The notes below the pieces were generated by a model, which saw only the letters and a program-made list of their open reading frames with translations, was not told the DNA's origin and did no database searches. The translations under genes and the position numbers were made by a program. DNA of 64,000 nt, taken from the NCBI RefSeq assembly GCF_028769735.1, contig NC_088172.1, forward strand, positions 89,858,451 to 89,922,450. Direction: 5' to 3'. The stretch is from Zonotrichia leucophrys gambelii. Lineage: Eukaryota; Chordata; Aves; Passeriformes; Passerellidae. Position 1 is the first letter of the stretch. Every line of letters starts with the position of its first letter. Shown one piece after another: positions 47,827 through 60,969 of this stretch.

Positions 47827-50800
47827 GAAACCCATCAGGCACAAATCATTTAATCCCAGTGAGGCAGGTGATGCTGGTGAAGAGAGGCTTACAGAACCTA
47901 AACTGGTAGATAAGAAATTAGCTTGGGGTTCCTGAGGGACTGTGATACTACATCATTATTTTAAGCAATATAAATGCGAACATATGTATATGTTATGTAA
48001 CAATGTGAATATTTCCTCTCTGAGCCTCTAAAAATAAATATAAAAACATATCCATTAAGCATGTAGGGTCAAGGAGTGAACTACTCCGTCCTTTTTTTCC
48101 CCACTGGTTTTCATTTAATTGATTGGGAGTAATTTGGGATAATTCTTAGTTTGTGACATGTAAGCAGTGGGTTTTAGGGTGGATCAGGAGTAAAAAGTTT
48201 TGAAGTCACTAAAGATTGATTCCCTGAGCCATGAAACCTTTTCTTTTCACCTGAGGCCTCAGGCAAACAGTATTTTTTTTTCACTTCTCCATTCTCATGT
48301 GTAATTAAAGCCAATAGAGCACTTTTTAACAAGGAAAAAAAATAGGTACTATGTATTAAATAGAGAAACAGTATCATGTATGTAGCTAATTTATAGCAAG
48401 CACAGAAAGTTGTGACATTTGAGTAGTTAACTTGTTTATGCCAGACCTGTAAAGTACTGCAAGCAGATTGTAAAATACAAAGAGGACTGAAAAAGCGAGT
48501 CAAGATTTTGGCTTCAAAATCTATCATAGATATCTGAACATTGCTACTGTCTTGTAATCATACCAATGTGGGTAGGTCTGTACATCAGCATGAAGTGTGG
48601 CAAAGCTGTGCAGGATATTTTCTTTGCCAGTTTGCAGTATAGTAATTAAAAAATGGCTTCCCTGGACTCCATGCAATAGGCACTGTGTAAGGTACCTGCT
48701 GCTTATTTATGGTTGGAACAGATACTGAGAAGAAATTTTGTACAGTAGCAGCAGATACGTCTTAAGGGAATGTAAAACACTGAAACTGACACATTTTCTA
48801 GAAAGTACTACTAGATCTTGATGTCTCCTACCACTTTCTGGCAGCCTCTTAGCAGCTGGGTACTGTACAGTAGTCTACCTTGTATTTCTTTCTGTTAACA
48901 AGCATAATCTGAAATACTGTCATCAGTAATTAAAATTAAGTGACATTTGTCATATTCACTGAGTGTTACAAATTTTGCAGTGCCTTCTTTGATTTCTTCC
49001 TTTCTCTGAGCTCATTGTTCACTAACCCCATTCATAAAATGTGAATATTTGCCACAGGTCTTTCACACATTTGTGAGGTTTTACTCATGCAGTAAAAGCA
49101 TTTTGGAGAAAAAAATAGAAGCATATTTAACATGTGTTTTGTTCTGCATAGGAGATTTTTTTGCATCAATTTAAGCCTGTGTAAAGTTGTGTTACCAAAA
49201 GATAGCAAAACCCAAAATAATCTGTATGTATAGATAAGATAAACAGATTTATAATGGGAAAGAAATCCCACTTTCCTAATGAATAAAAGTGTGTGTATGT
49301 TACTGCAGTTTAAGAACTCAACTCTGAGCTGACACTGTTTATTAAGTTTAGGAATGTAGTGTTAGAAGCCTGTGATGTTGGAGGGTTTCTCTGTGGAGCT
49401 GTAGCCTCAAGGAGGGAGTTTGCATTCCCTTGGCGTGGCATGAGCAGCTGGATCAATGGCTAATTGTGGCAAGGCTGTGTTCCAGGGACTTGCAGCAAAC
49501 TCCTAGTGCTGCAGTTGGGAGTCCTAGTTTCAAATCAAAACGGATAAATAATGCAGGAGATTGAATGAATAATAAAGTTAGTTCAGTTTTTAATAGTAGT
49601 ATAAACTGCCTGAGAACTTTTCACTGTGTTTTATGAGACAAAATCTAAAATTAAATTAAATGAATGTGGCCGATCTGAGAAGTTTCCTAAGAATTTCCCA
49701 CTGGTGTAATGAATTCATTGAACATTGAAAAAAGGACTGAAAAAGGCTCATTTCTAAAATCCTTTGAACACAGAACTTTTAAGTGAGGATTTTTATCTTG
49801 GACAGAGTATGTCTCATTAGTGAGTTTTTCAAAATATCTAATGTATTGCATAAATATAACAAAGAAAGGGAAGTGACTATGTTAATCTTTCATTCTTGTT
49901 AGGGCTGGGGAAAAGGGAAAATCAATAATAATGATTTCAATGAAAATATCAAGAATTATGAGAGCATGGAAGTTATTATAAACAATGAAATTAATTTGAA
50001 AAATACTGCTTTTTTTCTAGTATGTTTTTAAATGCTCTGTGATGTTTTCAAAGTGAGCAGTCTTTCATTTTGAAATTAATTTCTTTTCAACCACTGGAAA
50101 TGAAAGAAACAAAACACACACGTGCTCATAATTTATCTCCAATGAAAACACATGTCTATGCATTTTGATCACCTGAGACTAGGTGAAGAAGCAAATTCTC
50201 CAAGCCATTTTTTCCGTGGTTAATCTGTTTTTAAAATGGTGTGGGTACAAACTCTAAAACTCAGGACAATTATAAGGTGCTTTAAAACATGTTTTCTCCT
50301 AAGGAAGGAGCAGTTAAGTAATGTCTATGTACCTATATGTCTCATCGTGTGTTTCTGCAGAGGGGGGCTCAGCAAAGCTCAGGGATTGCAGCACTGAGGG
50401 ATGTAACTCAGGGAACCTGATCTCTTCTAGTCAGCTCTACCCCTTCAGAGCCAGCTTGGGTGTTTCTGTGCTGCACTGCCTCACCTGCTATGTCTGGATT
50501 CACAGGAGATAATAGTACTTACTGCAGCATGGATTGTCCTGGGGAAAACTGAGGAGTCATGGTACAGCAGTGAGGGGAATTATAGGAACAGAGGAGAGAA
50601 TTTAGATGCCTAATGTAAGATGCATTTATAAATACATCTTTGGCCCTGTGACCCCAAACAAAAATGAACCAAGATATAACATTTAACTATTGAAGTACAA
50701 TGTTTTCCACCTTTTCTCAACCCAGAAATCCTGTTTGTTCACATATTTTCTTAAGAAGCCTTGGAATGTTTACTAAAATTGAGCACTGTGTGATTACATG

Positions 50801-53800
50801 AGTTAACAAGAAGAGATTTGTGTTTTGTTGCTGGTTTTGGGACCTTAGGAAAAACTGAGAGAATATCTGAAATGTTAACTTAATGGATAATATTTTTTTC
50901 CATCCATAGCGGAGGGCAGGCATCATGTGTGTATTTTTGCTTTTATTAATAGCATTTTGATAGTACAGTTATAAAGCTTGTCCTTGGCTTGCCTTGAAAT
51001 ATCATACTGACTTCACTTATTATAGAATGTTACTTTAATTTTCCAAGGTGAAGTGCTCGCAGAGCAGAAACTGGTGAGGAAAAAAATATGGCCAAAACAG
51101 TTACATATACCTTTAATTTTAAAGTGGTGTCCAGAAAGGTTTGCAGCAATGTTTGCTGATGCATAAATTGACCTAGACAGTAAATGATACATGACCTTAA
51201 AAATACCTGAAGTAGCCTTGCTTGGGAATTTTTTAGTAGAGAGCTATTATATGTCAGAGTAATTTACACAAGCCTAGTTTATGGTTTTGCATTCTCTTTT
51301 CCTCTCTCTCTCTCTGCCATGACATCCAAAAACCATAGAAGCATTAAAAATATTTTACATATATTTCTTTCTTTTTTCCCCCTCTTCTTATCATAGAGCT
51401 TCATCTTAATTTATTTATCACACTCAGAACATCTCATCAAATGTGGGACTAAAATGTGCCTCACAAAGACCTGATCCAGCAGAGCACTTAAGTACCTGCA
51501 TAACTTCATTGCAATGACATTTTCCATTGCTCATTAACTGGAATTTAAAGAAAGTTTTTCATTGCTTGGTGTCTGGGCATTTAGAGAAAATTGTCAGCCA
51601 AAATGGCTGAGCTATTTAGAAGAATTAGGTCAGGCAATGAACAGACTACAAGTTGCAGAGTTCTGCAGGGAGCACTGGAGGTTCAGACCCCTGGCAGAAA
51701 ACTGGAGATAGCCATTGGGAGGGCCTTCCAGGTATTTATTGTAATGTAGACTTAATTCCACAGCTCTTGTCCAGGGATCAGAGTGAACTGCATTGAGGAG
51801 AAGAGTCACACTTGTGCAAGACAGAGGAGACTTATGCCTTAAACCTTAGCTGGGCCAGTCAGTTTCAGTGCACTGCTGCCTAGTCACAGCTCAACAGCTT
51901 TGTCTGGAACAGGTATGATCACTTGGGCACAGCAGTGTTGTGCTGGCTTGCACTGAAGAATGATCAGGAGGAGTCTTGAGGCAGTCATCACCCATCCACT
52001 CAGTTATTTGCTGTGTCTCTCCTTATGCCAAGGAGCTTTCAGAGTGCCTCGCTGTTTTTCAATTTTGTCCATACTATTATTGTTTGCTGTGGCATGGAAG
52101 GATGTGTTCTCCCAGCTGAGATGCATCCTCTGCTACCTTATTGTTAATATATGAAGAGAAGATATAAACAAGGACCAAAAACTGTTCATAGAAATTATAG
52201 CAACAAGATTTTCTTTTGTTTCGTTTTGCTTAAATCTGTTGATCCTGCTGTATGACAGCTCCGAGCCAGCAAGTGGTGACAAATAGGTTTTCTGTTCTGT
52301 TCTCTTAATTTCTGAATTTTTTTTTATCCCTTATAGGAAAGCAAGTTAGAGAGTTCTTTAAACAACAGGAAAGAATAGGTTTCCAGGTTGTTTGGAAAGC
52401 CTGGCAAATGCGGATCTACTATATATCCTGTAGACTAATTTTTTTCATCAGTGACAAAAACTAAGCTGTATTTCAGACCTCAACTTGCTAAAAACTCTCA
52501 CACACTACAATGTAAATTAGTGAAGTATTTTGTCAGCTACCAAACACAAAGCAGTGGATGGTCAGAGAGGAGAGCTTTTTGATCATGCATTCTGGTGAAG
52601 AAAATATGCACTGCTTATTTATTTAAAGCAGGTTTAGCTTTTGATGACACATCTGTTCCAGGAGAATGTTTATCCTAAATAGCTTACTAAAAAATCAATG
52701 ATCAAACTAGTATGAAGTTCTCCAAACACAGTAATTCTCTCTATTTCTCCAATATACTCAGCAATTTCTGGATAGACTATTTTTGTGTCGAGGGAACATT
52801 GCTTGCAATTGAAAAAACAATTTCTGTTACCAAAGTGCCTTTTTTGAGGCTTTCATTTTATACATTCTATGCATTATCCTTTGAGCCTGTATTCCATTAG
52901 CTATAAGTCAAGTTTACATGGAAATGCTTAACAGTGAAGTCTCCCTATTCCATGTGTGTGTGTTACTCTTATTATGCAACATAAACTTCTGCTGATTTTA
53001 ATGTTGGAGTGATTAGAAGTTACCATCTCCCAACAGTGGTTTTGTAATCACTGTATAATGATTTGAAGTCTAGGACTGGTTCCTCATGGCCCTACAGGTG
53101 CCCTAACTGCCATTGTTAGTTTTTTGGTGACAAGATTCAAGCTAGTACTGGATATGGAGGTTTGACTCGGAATTTTAGAACCCTGGTTTCAGGAATGAAG
53201 CAAGAGAAAAATTTATGTTTCTGATGCCTCACCTGTTTTCTGGTGGAAGAATTCCTTTCTCTGGAATGACTGCTTCATCAAGCATTCCTTGAGGAATGGC
53301 ACCTTCCTTAAAGCAGGATTGAGTTCTGGGCCCAGAGTCCCTTCCAGCTTTATAGGCCATAGCTTGGTCGTCTGAATTCATAGAGTGAGCAAACAAGTGC
53401 CCAGATAAGAATTAGACACCCTTTTGATTATTAATTTTTTCATTTATTTTCAGATGGCTTTTCCTTTTGTCGTGTTGTTCACACATAATGCCTCTGACTC
53501 TTCCTATGTCACACTACATCTTTGCAGTAATTTTCTGTGCTGTTCTGTCCCTCTGGATTTTACAGCCATGGATCAGAAAGGAAGTGCAAGCCCTAGCAGA
53601 AATAATAAATCCACTGCAGGTCTTGAAGGTACTAATTTCTGCAAAACAAAATACTGCCTCAATTTTGTTACGGGCTAGAAGGGGTGATCAAAGTGAAATA
53701 CATTCATTGTGGAATTGGTTTGCAAAGCCTCTTTCCAAACCATTACACACACTTTCTAGATTTCTTTCCCCCACCCAAAAAAGTAAATAATGCAACTGTG

Positions 53801-56389
53801 TCCTGCCTGGCCTGTAGCACTGCACCCCATGCAGCTCTTGTCCAAAGATTGTTCCCAAACCAGGCCTGTCTCATGAGATGGACAGGGAAGCTATGTTTGC
53901 TTGGAAAGACGTCACTGGATATTATGAATCTGGATAACATATTAACATCTGTGAAGGACTGCACAATGCTCTGCTTGTGGGTAATGCAGGGAACCATCCC
54001 CATGTTTGCTGCACTGGATTGCTGGGAATCATGATCATCTCCCAGCTGCAAATTGCCTGGTGTGCCCAGAAGTCTGTGGCATATGTTCTGTGACTCCAAC
54101 CAGAAGGTTGAGGTCGTTGGTCTTTGCTGGAGTAATATGACATTTGAAAAAATATTTTAGGAACTGTCCTATAATAGCAGGTATTTTTAATCTGTGCGAT
54201 CTATCTAATTAGGTTCAACCATGCCCCATTCCTTGTCTGATTGCCTGAGCACTTCCGCTTAACCAGTGAGGTTTATTCAATAAGGTGTCCTATAATGCTA
54301 TTTCCTTCCTTGAGAGTATATGTTATCATTCCCAACACAGACTTAAGAATCCTTCTACTTTTTCTCTTATTTTGACATCCTCTGTCTCCACAGTAAAGCC
54401 CTGTGCATTAGTCAGGAGTCATCTAGCTAAGGAGAAACCTAGGTGAGACTTTTGATCACATTAATTTTGTTTTTAAGAACCTAGAAGATTCTTAACAGAC
54501 ACAGCAAGTATAGAGCAAGCACAATACAGGTAGAATCCCCATAAATTTAATATAATCTGGTTAAATTATGGATTCAAATAGTTAACAAGATTAGAAATAA
54601 TAAGAAATTAATACAGTTGCACAGGCATCTGTATTACTAAGACTATTACTATTGCATCTAAGACTCACTCTTACTGTAATTTCCTTTTGGCTTTGGTCAT
54701 AGGGATAACAAGGTAAGAAATAACTGTTTCCTTTTATTGATTGGTTTGACAGTTGGAATAAAGACAATTTTTTTTATGTCTGAAAAGGTCTTTTGTAACT
54801 TAATATTGTGTTAATTAGAATGGATGTCTTTCTGAGCCTTATTTTCTTGTTCATTTGATCTAATTTGCTGATTAATTTTTAATTGTCTACCGAGAGATCT
54901 TTATCATGTTGTGATTTGGATTTTACATTTACATTTGGAAAACAATGGCATGACTAAAAGGACTCAGAAATTTTGTACTAAGGAATTTCTGCAAGGGATA
55001 ATTACAAATTGTGATTTCTTCCTGCTTCCTAATTTTAGCGCAATCCATTTTGAATTAGTACTCTTTAACTAGTGGAGTAGTGAGAAGGTGTTTCAGTTAG
55101 GGAAGCTTCATGGTAGAGAGTTTGTCAAGGCACTCAATGTTGGTGGTCAAATGGAAAATAAATCTCTTGGCTGTTTATGAATTGCAGTGAGCACTTCCCA
55201 ACTTACAACATATGTTCTTTTTCTCCATAGTAATGTTCTGAGATTCTTACAATTAATGTATTAATAAGCTTAGAAATAGAAGTATAAAGTTCTAATAAGG
55301 CCAAGTGTTGATTAAAGCTTATTTTCTGGTGAGAGAAAATAAAAAATCATAGTTCTTGGCAAGTTATTTCAAGTTATTTCCCTAAATGCTTAAAATTTAC
55401 ACCTTATTTTTAGACTGAATTAGTCTTGCTATAATTTCTAGCCCTTCGATCTTGTTCTTTCTCTGCCTGGTAGATTGAAGAGCCCTCTATTATCAATTTT
55501 TTATTCCCTGTGGGAGGCACTTGTAGCCTGTGATCAAATAATCCTTTAACTTTTACTCTGGTAAGTTAATTGATTGAGTGCCTTGAGTCTCTTGTAGTAA
55601 GACACGTTTCCTAATACTGTAATTGTTCCCCTGGCTTCCTCATAATCTATTTAAATTTTCACAGTCTTTCTTAAAACAACACCAGGAACACAGTGAAACT
55701 ACTAGTCATTTCACTGATGCAAAATAAGAAAATACAACCTCCCTATTCCTATTTACTATTATTCATACATCTGATGAGTATGGTAGCTTTTTGTCACTCT
55801 CAAATTTCAGTACTCTTAGAAGTATTCTAAAAATTCATAGTAATCTGGTTACTTTTCCTGGCCTGTGATCCCAAAACCTTGCCTCCTCTGTGGGATCTCT
55901 TTTTTCCAGAGTTGAGTCTTTCCTCATTAAATCTGTCTCATTGTACTAATTCCTTGATCCACAGCCTTCCTGTTAGCTATACTGAGGTACATAATATCTG
56001 GTTATGGTCACCTAATCCAACAATCTTCTCCATTATTTTCCATTTTTTAGTCATCTTCCCATATTGTGAAAATGTGATTTTTTTAAAAAAAGTGAAAATT
56101 AGTCTAGGAGGCAAGAGCCAATTCCAATACTAGCTCCTTGTTCCCCAGTCACATAATGATTAGTAAGATATATCTGCTACCTAGTTTATAAGTAGTTTAG
56201 GATGTTATTGTGATTCACTGTATCTCATTTTAGCCATCCAAAAATTAGTTTCTAATGATTGCTAGTTTTCTAAGCTCTTAATAGTCAAAGGAGAGAGATG
56301 GAGACCTTCGCAGAAAGATGTAGTGGACTTATCTGGAAAACCATAAATCACTTTTTGACAGTATCTTTTTCTTTTCCTAGACTATAATG
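47827..56389. other. intergenic upstream of ETAA1, no gene seen
   Basis: AT-rich sequence upstream of the ETAA1 promoter. Open frames such as 53467-53790 overlap others in different frames and lack splice support. One old repeat fragment is at 51468. By synteny in other vertebrates this is the MEIS1-facing side. Confidence 0.65.
51468..51520. repeat. fragment of ancient palindromic amniote repeat
   Basis: GACCTGATCCAGCAGAGCAC then TTAAGTACCTGCATAACTTC resembles one arm of a widespread old fold-back repeat (GATCCAGCAAAGCACTTAAG). The partner arm is not evident. Confidence 0.35.
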
Positions 56390-56720
56390 GGAATATAGAG
56401 AAGTTAAGACAAGCTGCCAAACTTTTAGACAACTATAATTAGTGTGGATGAATCCCATCTCTTATGCTTTTTAGCTTTTCAATCAAACTGTGGTGTGATG
56501 CAAAGCCAGTTCTCTTACAGGCATCTATCAAAATGGTTGCCTTTAGCAGTCCCATTTGAGATCACATCAGAAAATGGTATCAATTTAGCTTGACAAAATC
56601 TGCTTTCCAGAAACCCATGTGGATCAACTTTAATTTGATTATCCCTTTTAGTTCTCTATCAGGTTAGTTATCCCTTATATACCTCTTTTGCTTTTTTATC
56701 AGATCCTTTTATCAAATCCC
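56390..56720 (-). mobile_element. fossil CR1/L3-clade LINE fragment, reverse-transcriptase part
   Basis: On the minus strand 56619-56578 reads HGFLESRFCQAKLI, matching the HGF..+SC.TNL motif of the CR1/L3 reverse transcriptase. The preceding GGATAATCAAATTAAAG also fits the same family. Surrounding bases show only weak similarity and stops, so the boundaries are guesses. It is much older than the other CR1 copies here. Confidence 0.5.
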
Positions 56721-56974
56721 TAATTTTTTTTTTTTACTTTAATATTGACACACATCCAAACTGTGAAAAATCTGAGGCTCTGATGTCTTAGATTTTTTTA
56801 TTTGTTTCCACCCCATCTATATCAGATGGACTTTTCTCTGAGGTACTCCTTCAGTCCTTGATCAGACACCAGGAGGTCTCTGGATGACTTAGAGCCATTT
56901 CTGATAAGATGTCCTTTCCATGCAGCTTGTCCGTATGGTTAAGTCCTGCAACCTGCACAATGGAGGTGATAGTT

Positions 56975-57058
56975 TTGGGGTTTTTTTAGCTATTTTTTGG
57001 TTTGGTTTGGTGGGTTTTGTTTGTTTGTTTTCAGGTTTTTTTTGTTTTGTTTTTTTAG
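56975..57058. repeat. G/T-only low-complexity tract
   Basis: Runs of TTTTTTTAGC, GGTTTGGTTTGGTGGG and TTTGTTTGTTTG make an almost pure G+T strand of about 80 bases. No coding sense; such tracts can adopt unusual structures. Confidence 0.85.
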
Positions 57059-57214
57059 GACTTCAAGTAAAACATTTCATAAATATATTAGAATGTGTGT
57101 TTCTCTTTCCAAACATGCGTGGCTTTAAACTTTTTGTGTTTTAATATCTGAGGAAAAGTTGCCAGGTTTTTGATTTTTCTTCATCATTCTCATTTCTTTT
57201 TCTTTGTAAAATAG

Positions 57215-57319
57215 AGATGTCTGGTAGAAAACACGCAGACCAAGGTAGTCTGTCGCCTTCTGACTGCAGAAAGGCTTACAGGGCTGAAGGGAAGGCTGTG
57301 ACCTTGTACTACTTGCTCG
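57215..57319 (+). other. exon-like segment with start codon and consensus donor
   Basis: A long T-rich tract and acceptor (TTTCTTTGTAAAATAG) precede AGATGTCT. From the ATG at 57217 (G at -3) the frame is open for 34 codons, MSGRKHADQGSLSPSDCRKA and on to ...TLYYLL, up to CTCG|GTAAGTACC, a perfect donor. It lies about 10.6 kb upstream of ETAA1 on the opposite strand. No protein family is recognised; a first coding exon of a small gene or a lncRNA exon are both possible, as is chance. Confidence 0.3.
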
Positions 57320-59626
57320 GTAAGTACCTGCTCTTTTTTAATTAATATTGTTGCATAAGCAGAATGCTCTGGAATAAGATATTTTGCCTTCAAATTAAAA
57401 GAATGCTCGCAGAACAAAAGCAATAGGAGAAAATATACACAATGGTGTTCTCCTGATATGGAGACTCCCCAAAACTCAAAACTACCTGACAAAGAAGAAA
57501 CACTCTTGCAAGACTGTTCAAGTCAATGTCATCTTAGAAACTACTGGTGGCAATTGAAATACTAAAATGCTAATTTACCTGGTATCAAAGTGATGAGCTG
57601 TGAAGGCAAGTCATTACCATCCTGTCCTGCCTGATCCCTCTGTCAGATTTTGAGCAGCACCTCAAAGGACAGAGGGTCTTATATTTCATTCCAGCCACTC
57701 CTGTTCATCTGTTGGAGGGATATTTTGCCATTGTAGAAGTGTATCCTATCACAAGATGCATCAGGATTTCTTGTATTTAACAAATGGTGGACTGCAATGT
57801 CAACAATTATAGGAATAATTTATTTCCTGTAAAGATGGATTAGAGAAATAGTTCAATGATATGTCCTTTTTTCTAGATAATCCAAGGACAGATTTTGATG
57901 GGAGGGCAAGGTGGTGTCACCTGGCAATGATATTTCACACAGCCTATTTCTGAGCCTTCTGATAAGTATCAGGGATCAAGTTAATGTCTAGTGAAACCCT
58001 CCACTGCTGGAAGTTAATTCACCTCAATAGGAGGTGTCTGGAATTTTCTTTCTTCTCTTTCCTTAGTCTTATAACTTCCTTCATTTTTTGCTGTTGTCTG
58101 CTGTTTCTTCCACTGCATCAGAAGTAAAGGTAATAGTTTTGCAGGGGCCAGACGACCAAATGGGTCAGTTGGAGAGTTTCAGTTCATTAGGGTTCTGAGG
58201 GTGTTGTTTTTTTTTTTTTAATTCCTACTTTGCCAGACTAGTGTCATATAGGACATTTTGAGAGAATATTATCCAAAATGCAGTTTTGTAGTCCAGAACT
58301 AATATCTTGCAACACAGCAAGTGTTTCACAGCACTACATAGTTACCTCTCCAACATCTACATCATATTAAAAGAATATTTGCACTGAAGCAATTTCAGAA
58401 CTTTTCAGATCTTCAGATCAAAGACAGATCACACTTAGGCTCGTTATAGGAGTTATCTAACCAGCAATGAGTTGCATTTCATCATGAAGGTATTTACATG
58501 ATTATTTCTTGGGAGGTGTTCATCCAAGTGTAAATTACTCTGCCTCAGAACAGATTTTAGCTGGTGCTGACAGCTTGGATGACTGGCACATTGTCATTTT
58601 CATAACACACCTAAAAGGAAGGTGTCAAAAGAACCTAAGTGGCATTGATGCAGTGAAAAATTTCCAGTAAAAATTTGTCTCAAGGTATATGGCTGGTTTC
58701 AGGTAATATCTGGGAAAGAAAGATTAAAAACTATTATTTTTCTTTCACACTATATAGGGAGGAGGGATCTCCATTCATGTGAAAGCAGTGTATGGTGATA
58801 ATGCCATGGTAACACAAAATTATGTGGTTTATGCTTCTTCTAATGCATACTCATACTCTTTTCAGATGTCCCTGAACTGCTCCAGCTGTGTTAATGACAT
58901 GAAAACAGTTTATTTTCTCTCCTAGCCATTTTTTCAGAGGTTTTGTGGGGTGAAACTTCTGTGCTCTTGTGGATATTTTACCCTGATTTCCCAAAGAATA
59001 GAAGGGATATGCAGTCACTCCATGTGCCAGACAGTCAGTTGAGTTCCTCTCTCTGTTGACCAGTTACAACAAAATTCGATGTAAAAAATTATTTCTGAAA
59101 CTAAATTCCTACTAGTATTAGGAAAAGTGGTGGTTAAAAAGAGCAGACAGACTCAATTTACTACCCCCATTCCTCTGGACAAGAGAATCGCCGCACTAGA
59201 GTGATGCTACACGTACTCCAGGGTTCACACATTACTAAGCACATCTCACATGCACTTTATTAGACAGAATATAATCCAGACATGGAATGCAAATCAAAGT
59301 GAACCACACTTTGTGAGTTTACAGCTCAGGAAATGGAGAGAAGCTGCTTTCCTTCTGCTCACTGCAACAGAAGTCCTTTTGGAAAGAACCCTAGTTCCAA
59401 CCTCTGCTTTGGAAGTATGCTGTGTGTGATTTCATCCCATTAGCTGTGATGGTCACCATTTGGTCCTGTAAGTGATGACGTGATATAATGGGGGAAAGGG
59501 TTGTTGTCAGTGTTATCAGTATAAATCTTCCTGTGAACACTTGACCAAGAACACACGTTTTGCAATTATGTCAGTTTAAAGAAAGCAGCTATTTCCCTGC
59601 AGTACAGTAGAATGGTTTTGTTTTTC

Positions 59627-59650
59627 TTTTTTTTTTTTTTTTTTTTTTTT
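59627..59650. repeat. poly(T) run of 24
   Basis: A 24-base T homopolymer preceded by TTGTTTTTC. No retroposed body or target duplication is recognised next to it, so it is classed as a simple repeat. Its length in the sequence may be affected by sequencing error. Confidence 0.9.
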
Positions 59651-60899
59651 CTGGCAAGAGATGTGAAGAATTTGTCATTTCTATATATTATAATAATTTT
59701 TAATGTTGGAATGGTTCACATCCAGGATTTTAAAACAGGAGGCATGTAGCCCAGAGTTTTGCTTGTTTCATTTATTTAGCATGGCATGGCTAGGTCCTGG
59801 AACTAGCTTATATGAGGTCATTACCCTATTGATTAAATAGTGTGATGAAAAGGGCATGATAATACACTGCTGGGAGATTATTGCCAGACACTTTGCAAAC
59901 AAAGCTGCTGAAAGGGGAGCAGTTGTGAGACCTTCAGTGTGGTGTGTAATTAGCAAGTGAGTGGAAATTAAAATAAAGGATACATGGCGTGATACAGTGA
60001 TTATATGCAGATAAATAATGTTTTGAATACTCCCTTTTGGGATATGTATTCTGATGAGAATACATCTTAGTACAGGAAATGTCTTCTGGGACTACACTAT
60101 CCAGAATCCTTAAACAAGCTGTGCAGAAAGTTGTCTCCAACAGTGAAAAAAAAAGCATGGATGCAAATACTGTGGATCTGCCTCTCTCTTCAAAACTTTT
60201 TCTCTATGTCTTTCTTGTCTTTGAAAAATCTCATAGTGGTATAACTAGTGTTAGAGAAAAACAGTACATGTGTGCTTTTTCTTTGGGATGGAGCACCATT
60301 TCTTTAAAAAACTCCAAACAACCTTTGGGGGGACAAGTGGATTTGAACAAACTACCTTTTGAATGGGAAACATCAGCCACTTCAACAAGAAAAAGTTGTC
60401 TAAACCTGGGATGTACAGGCAGTACCAAACTTGTGATTCTTGCACTCAGCCTCCCCTCTGTCCTTCTGAGGAGAACAAATGCATGTTCCTGAAATAAATC
60501 AGGGCATCTGATTTACTCTGTGGCATGTGTTTCACCTCGGCAACCCTTTCAGGCCTACAAATCCCAACAAATCAGAGGCTTTTCAGGCAGCATCTCAGTT
60601 GCCTAAAGGGGAATTAAATGGTAATTTTCCGAATAAGGCATAGACCAACTTTAGGGAGAGAGAGATGGATAGACATTAGGAGACATCTTTCTGGCCATTT
60701 CTTTGCCCAGTTTCAAGATCCTTCCAGTCATGAAATTCAACACAAGACAAAGCAAATTTCCAAAATAATATCAATAAAATTCTTCAGAGCTGTTACCCAT
60801 GGTTTAATAGATATGGGAGAGACAGCTCCTGTATTAGTGTCTATCTAAAATTTCAAGCTGCTCAATAAATAGAGAAACTTAAACAGCCACAGCAGCAGT

Positions 60900-60969
60900 A
60901 AGAGAGGGAGAGAAGAGGACATCGGGGAAAAAAATAAGGGAAGAGAGAAGAGAGGAAAAGAGAAAAACA
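60900..60969. repeat. polypurine (GA-rich) tract
   Basis: About 70 bases, nearly all purine on the plus strand (AAGAGAGGGAGAGAAGAGGA and similar), broken only by a CATC. A simple-repeat derivative. Confidence 0.85.

Noticed and set aside
60079..60492. 137-codon plus-strand frame
   Set aside because: No recognised domain and overlapping frames on the other strand; kept only as a chance frame.
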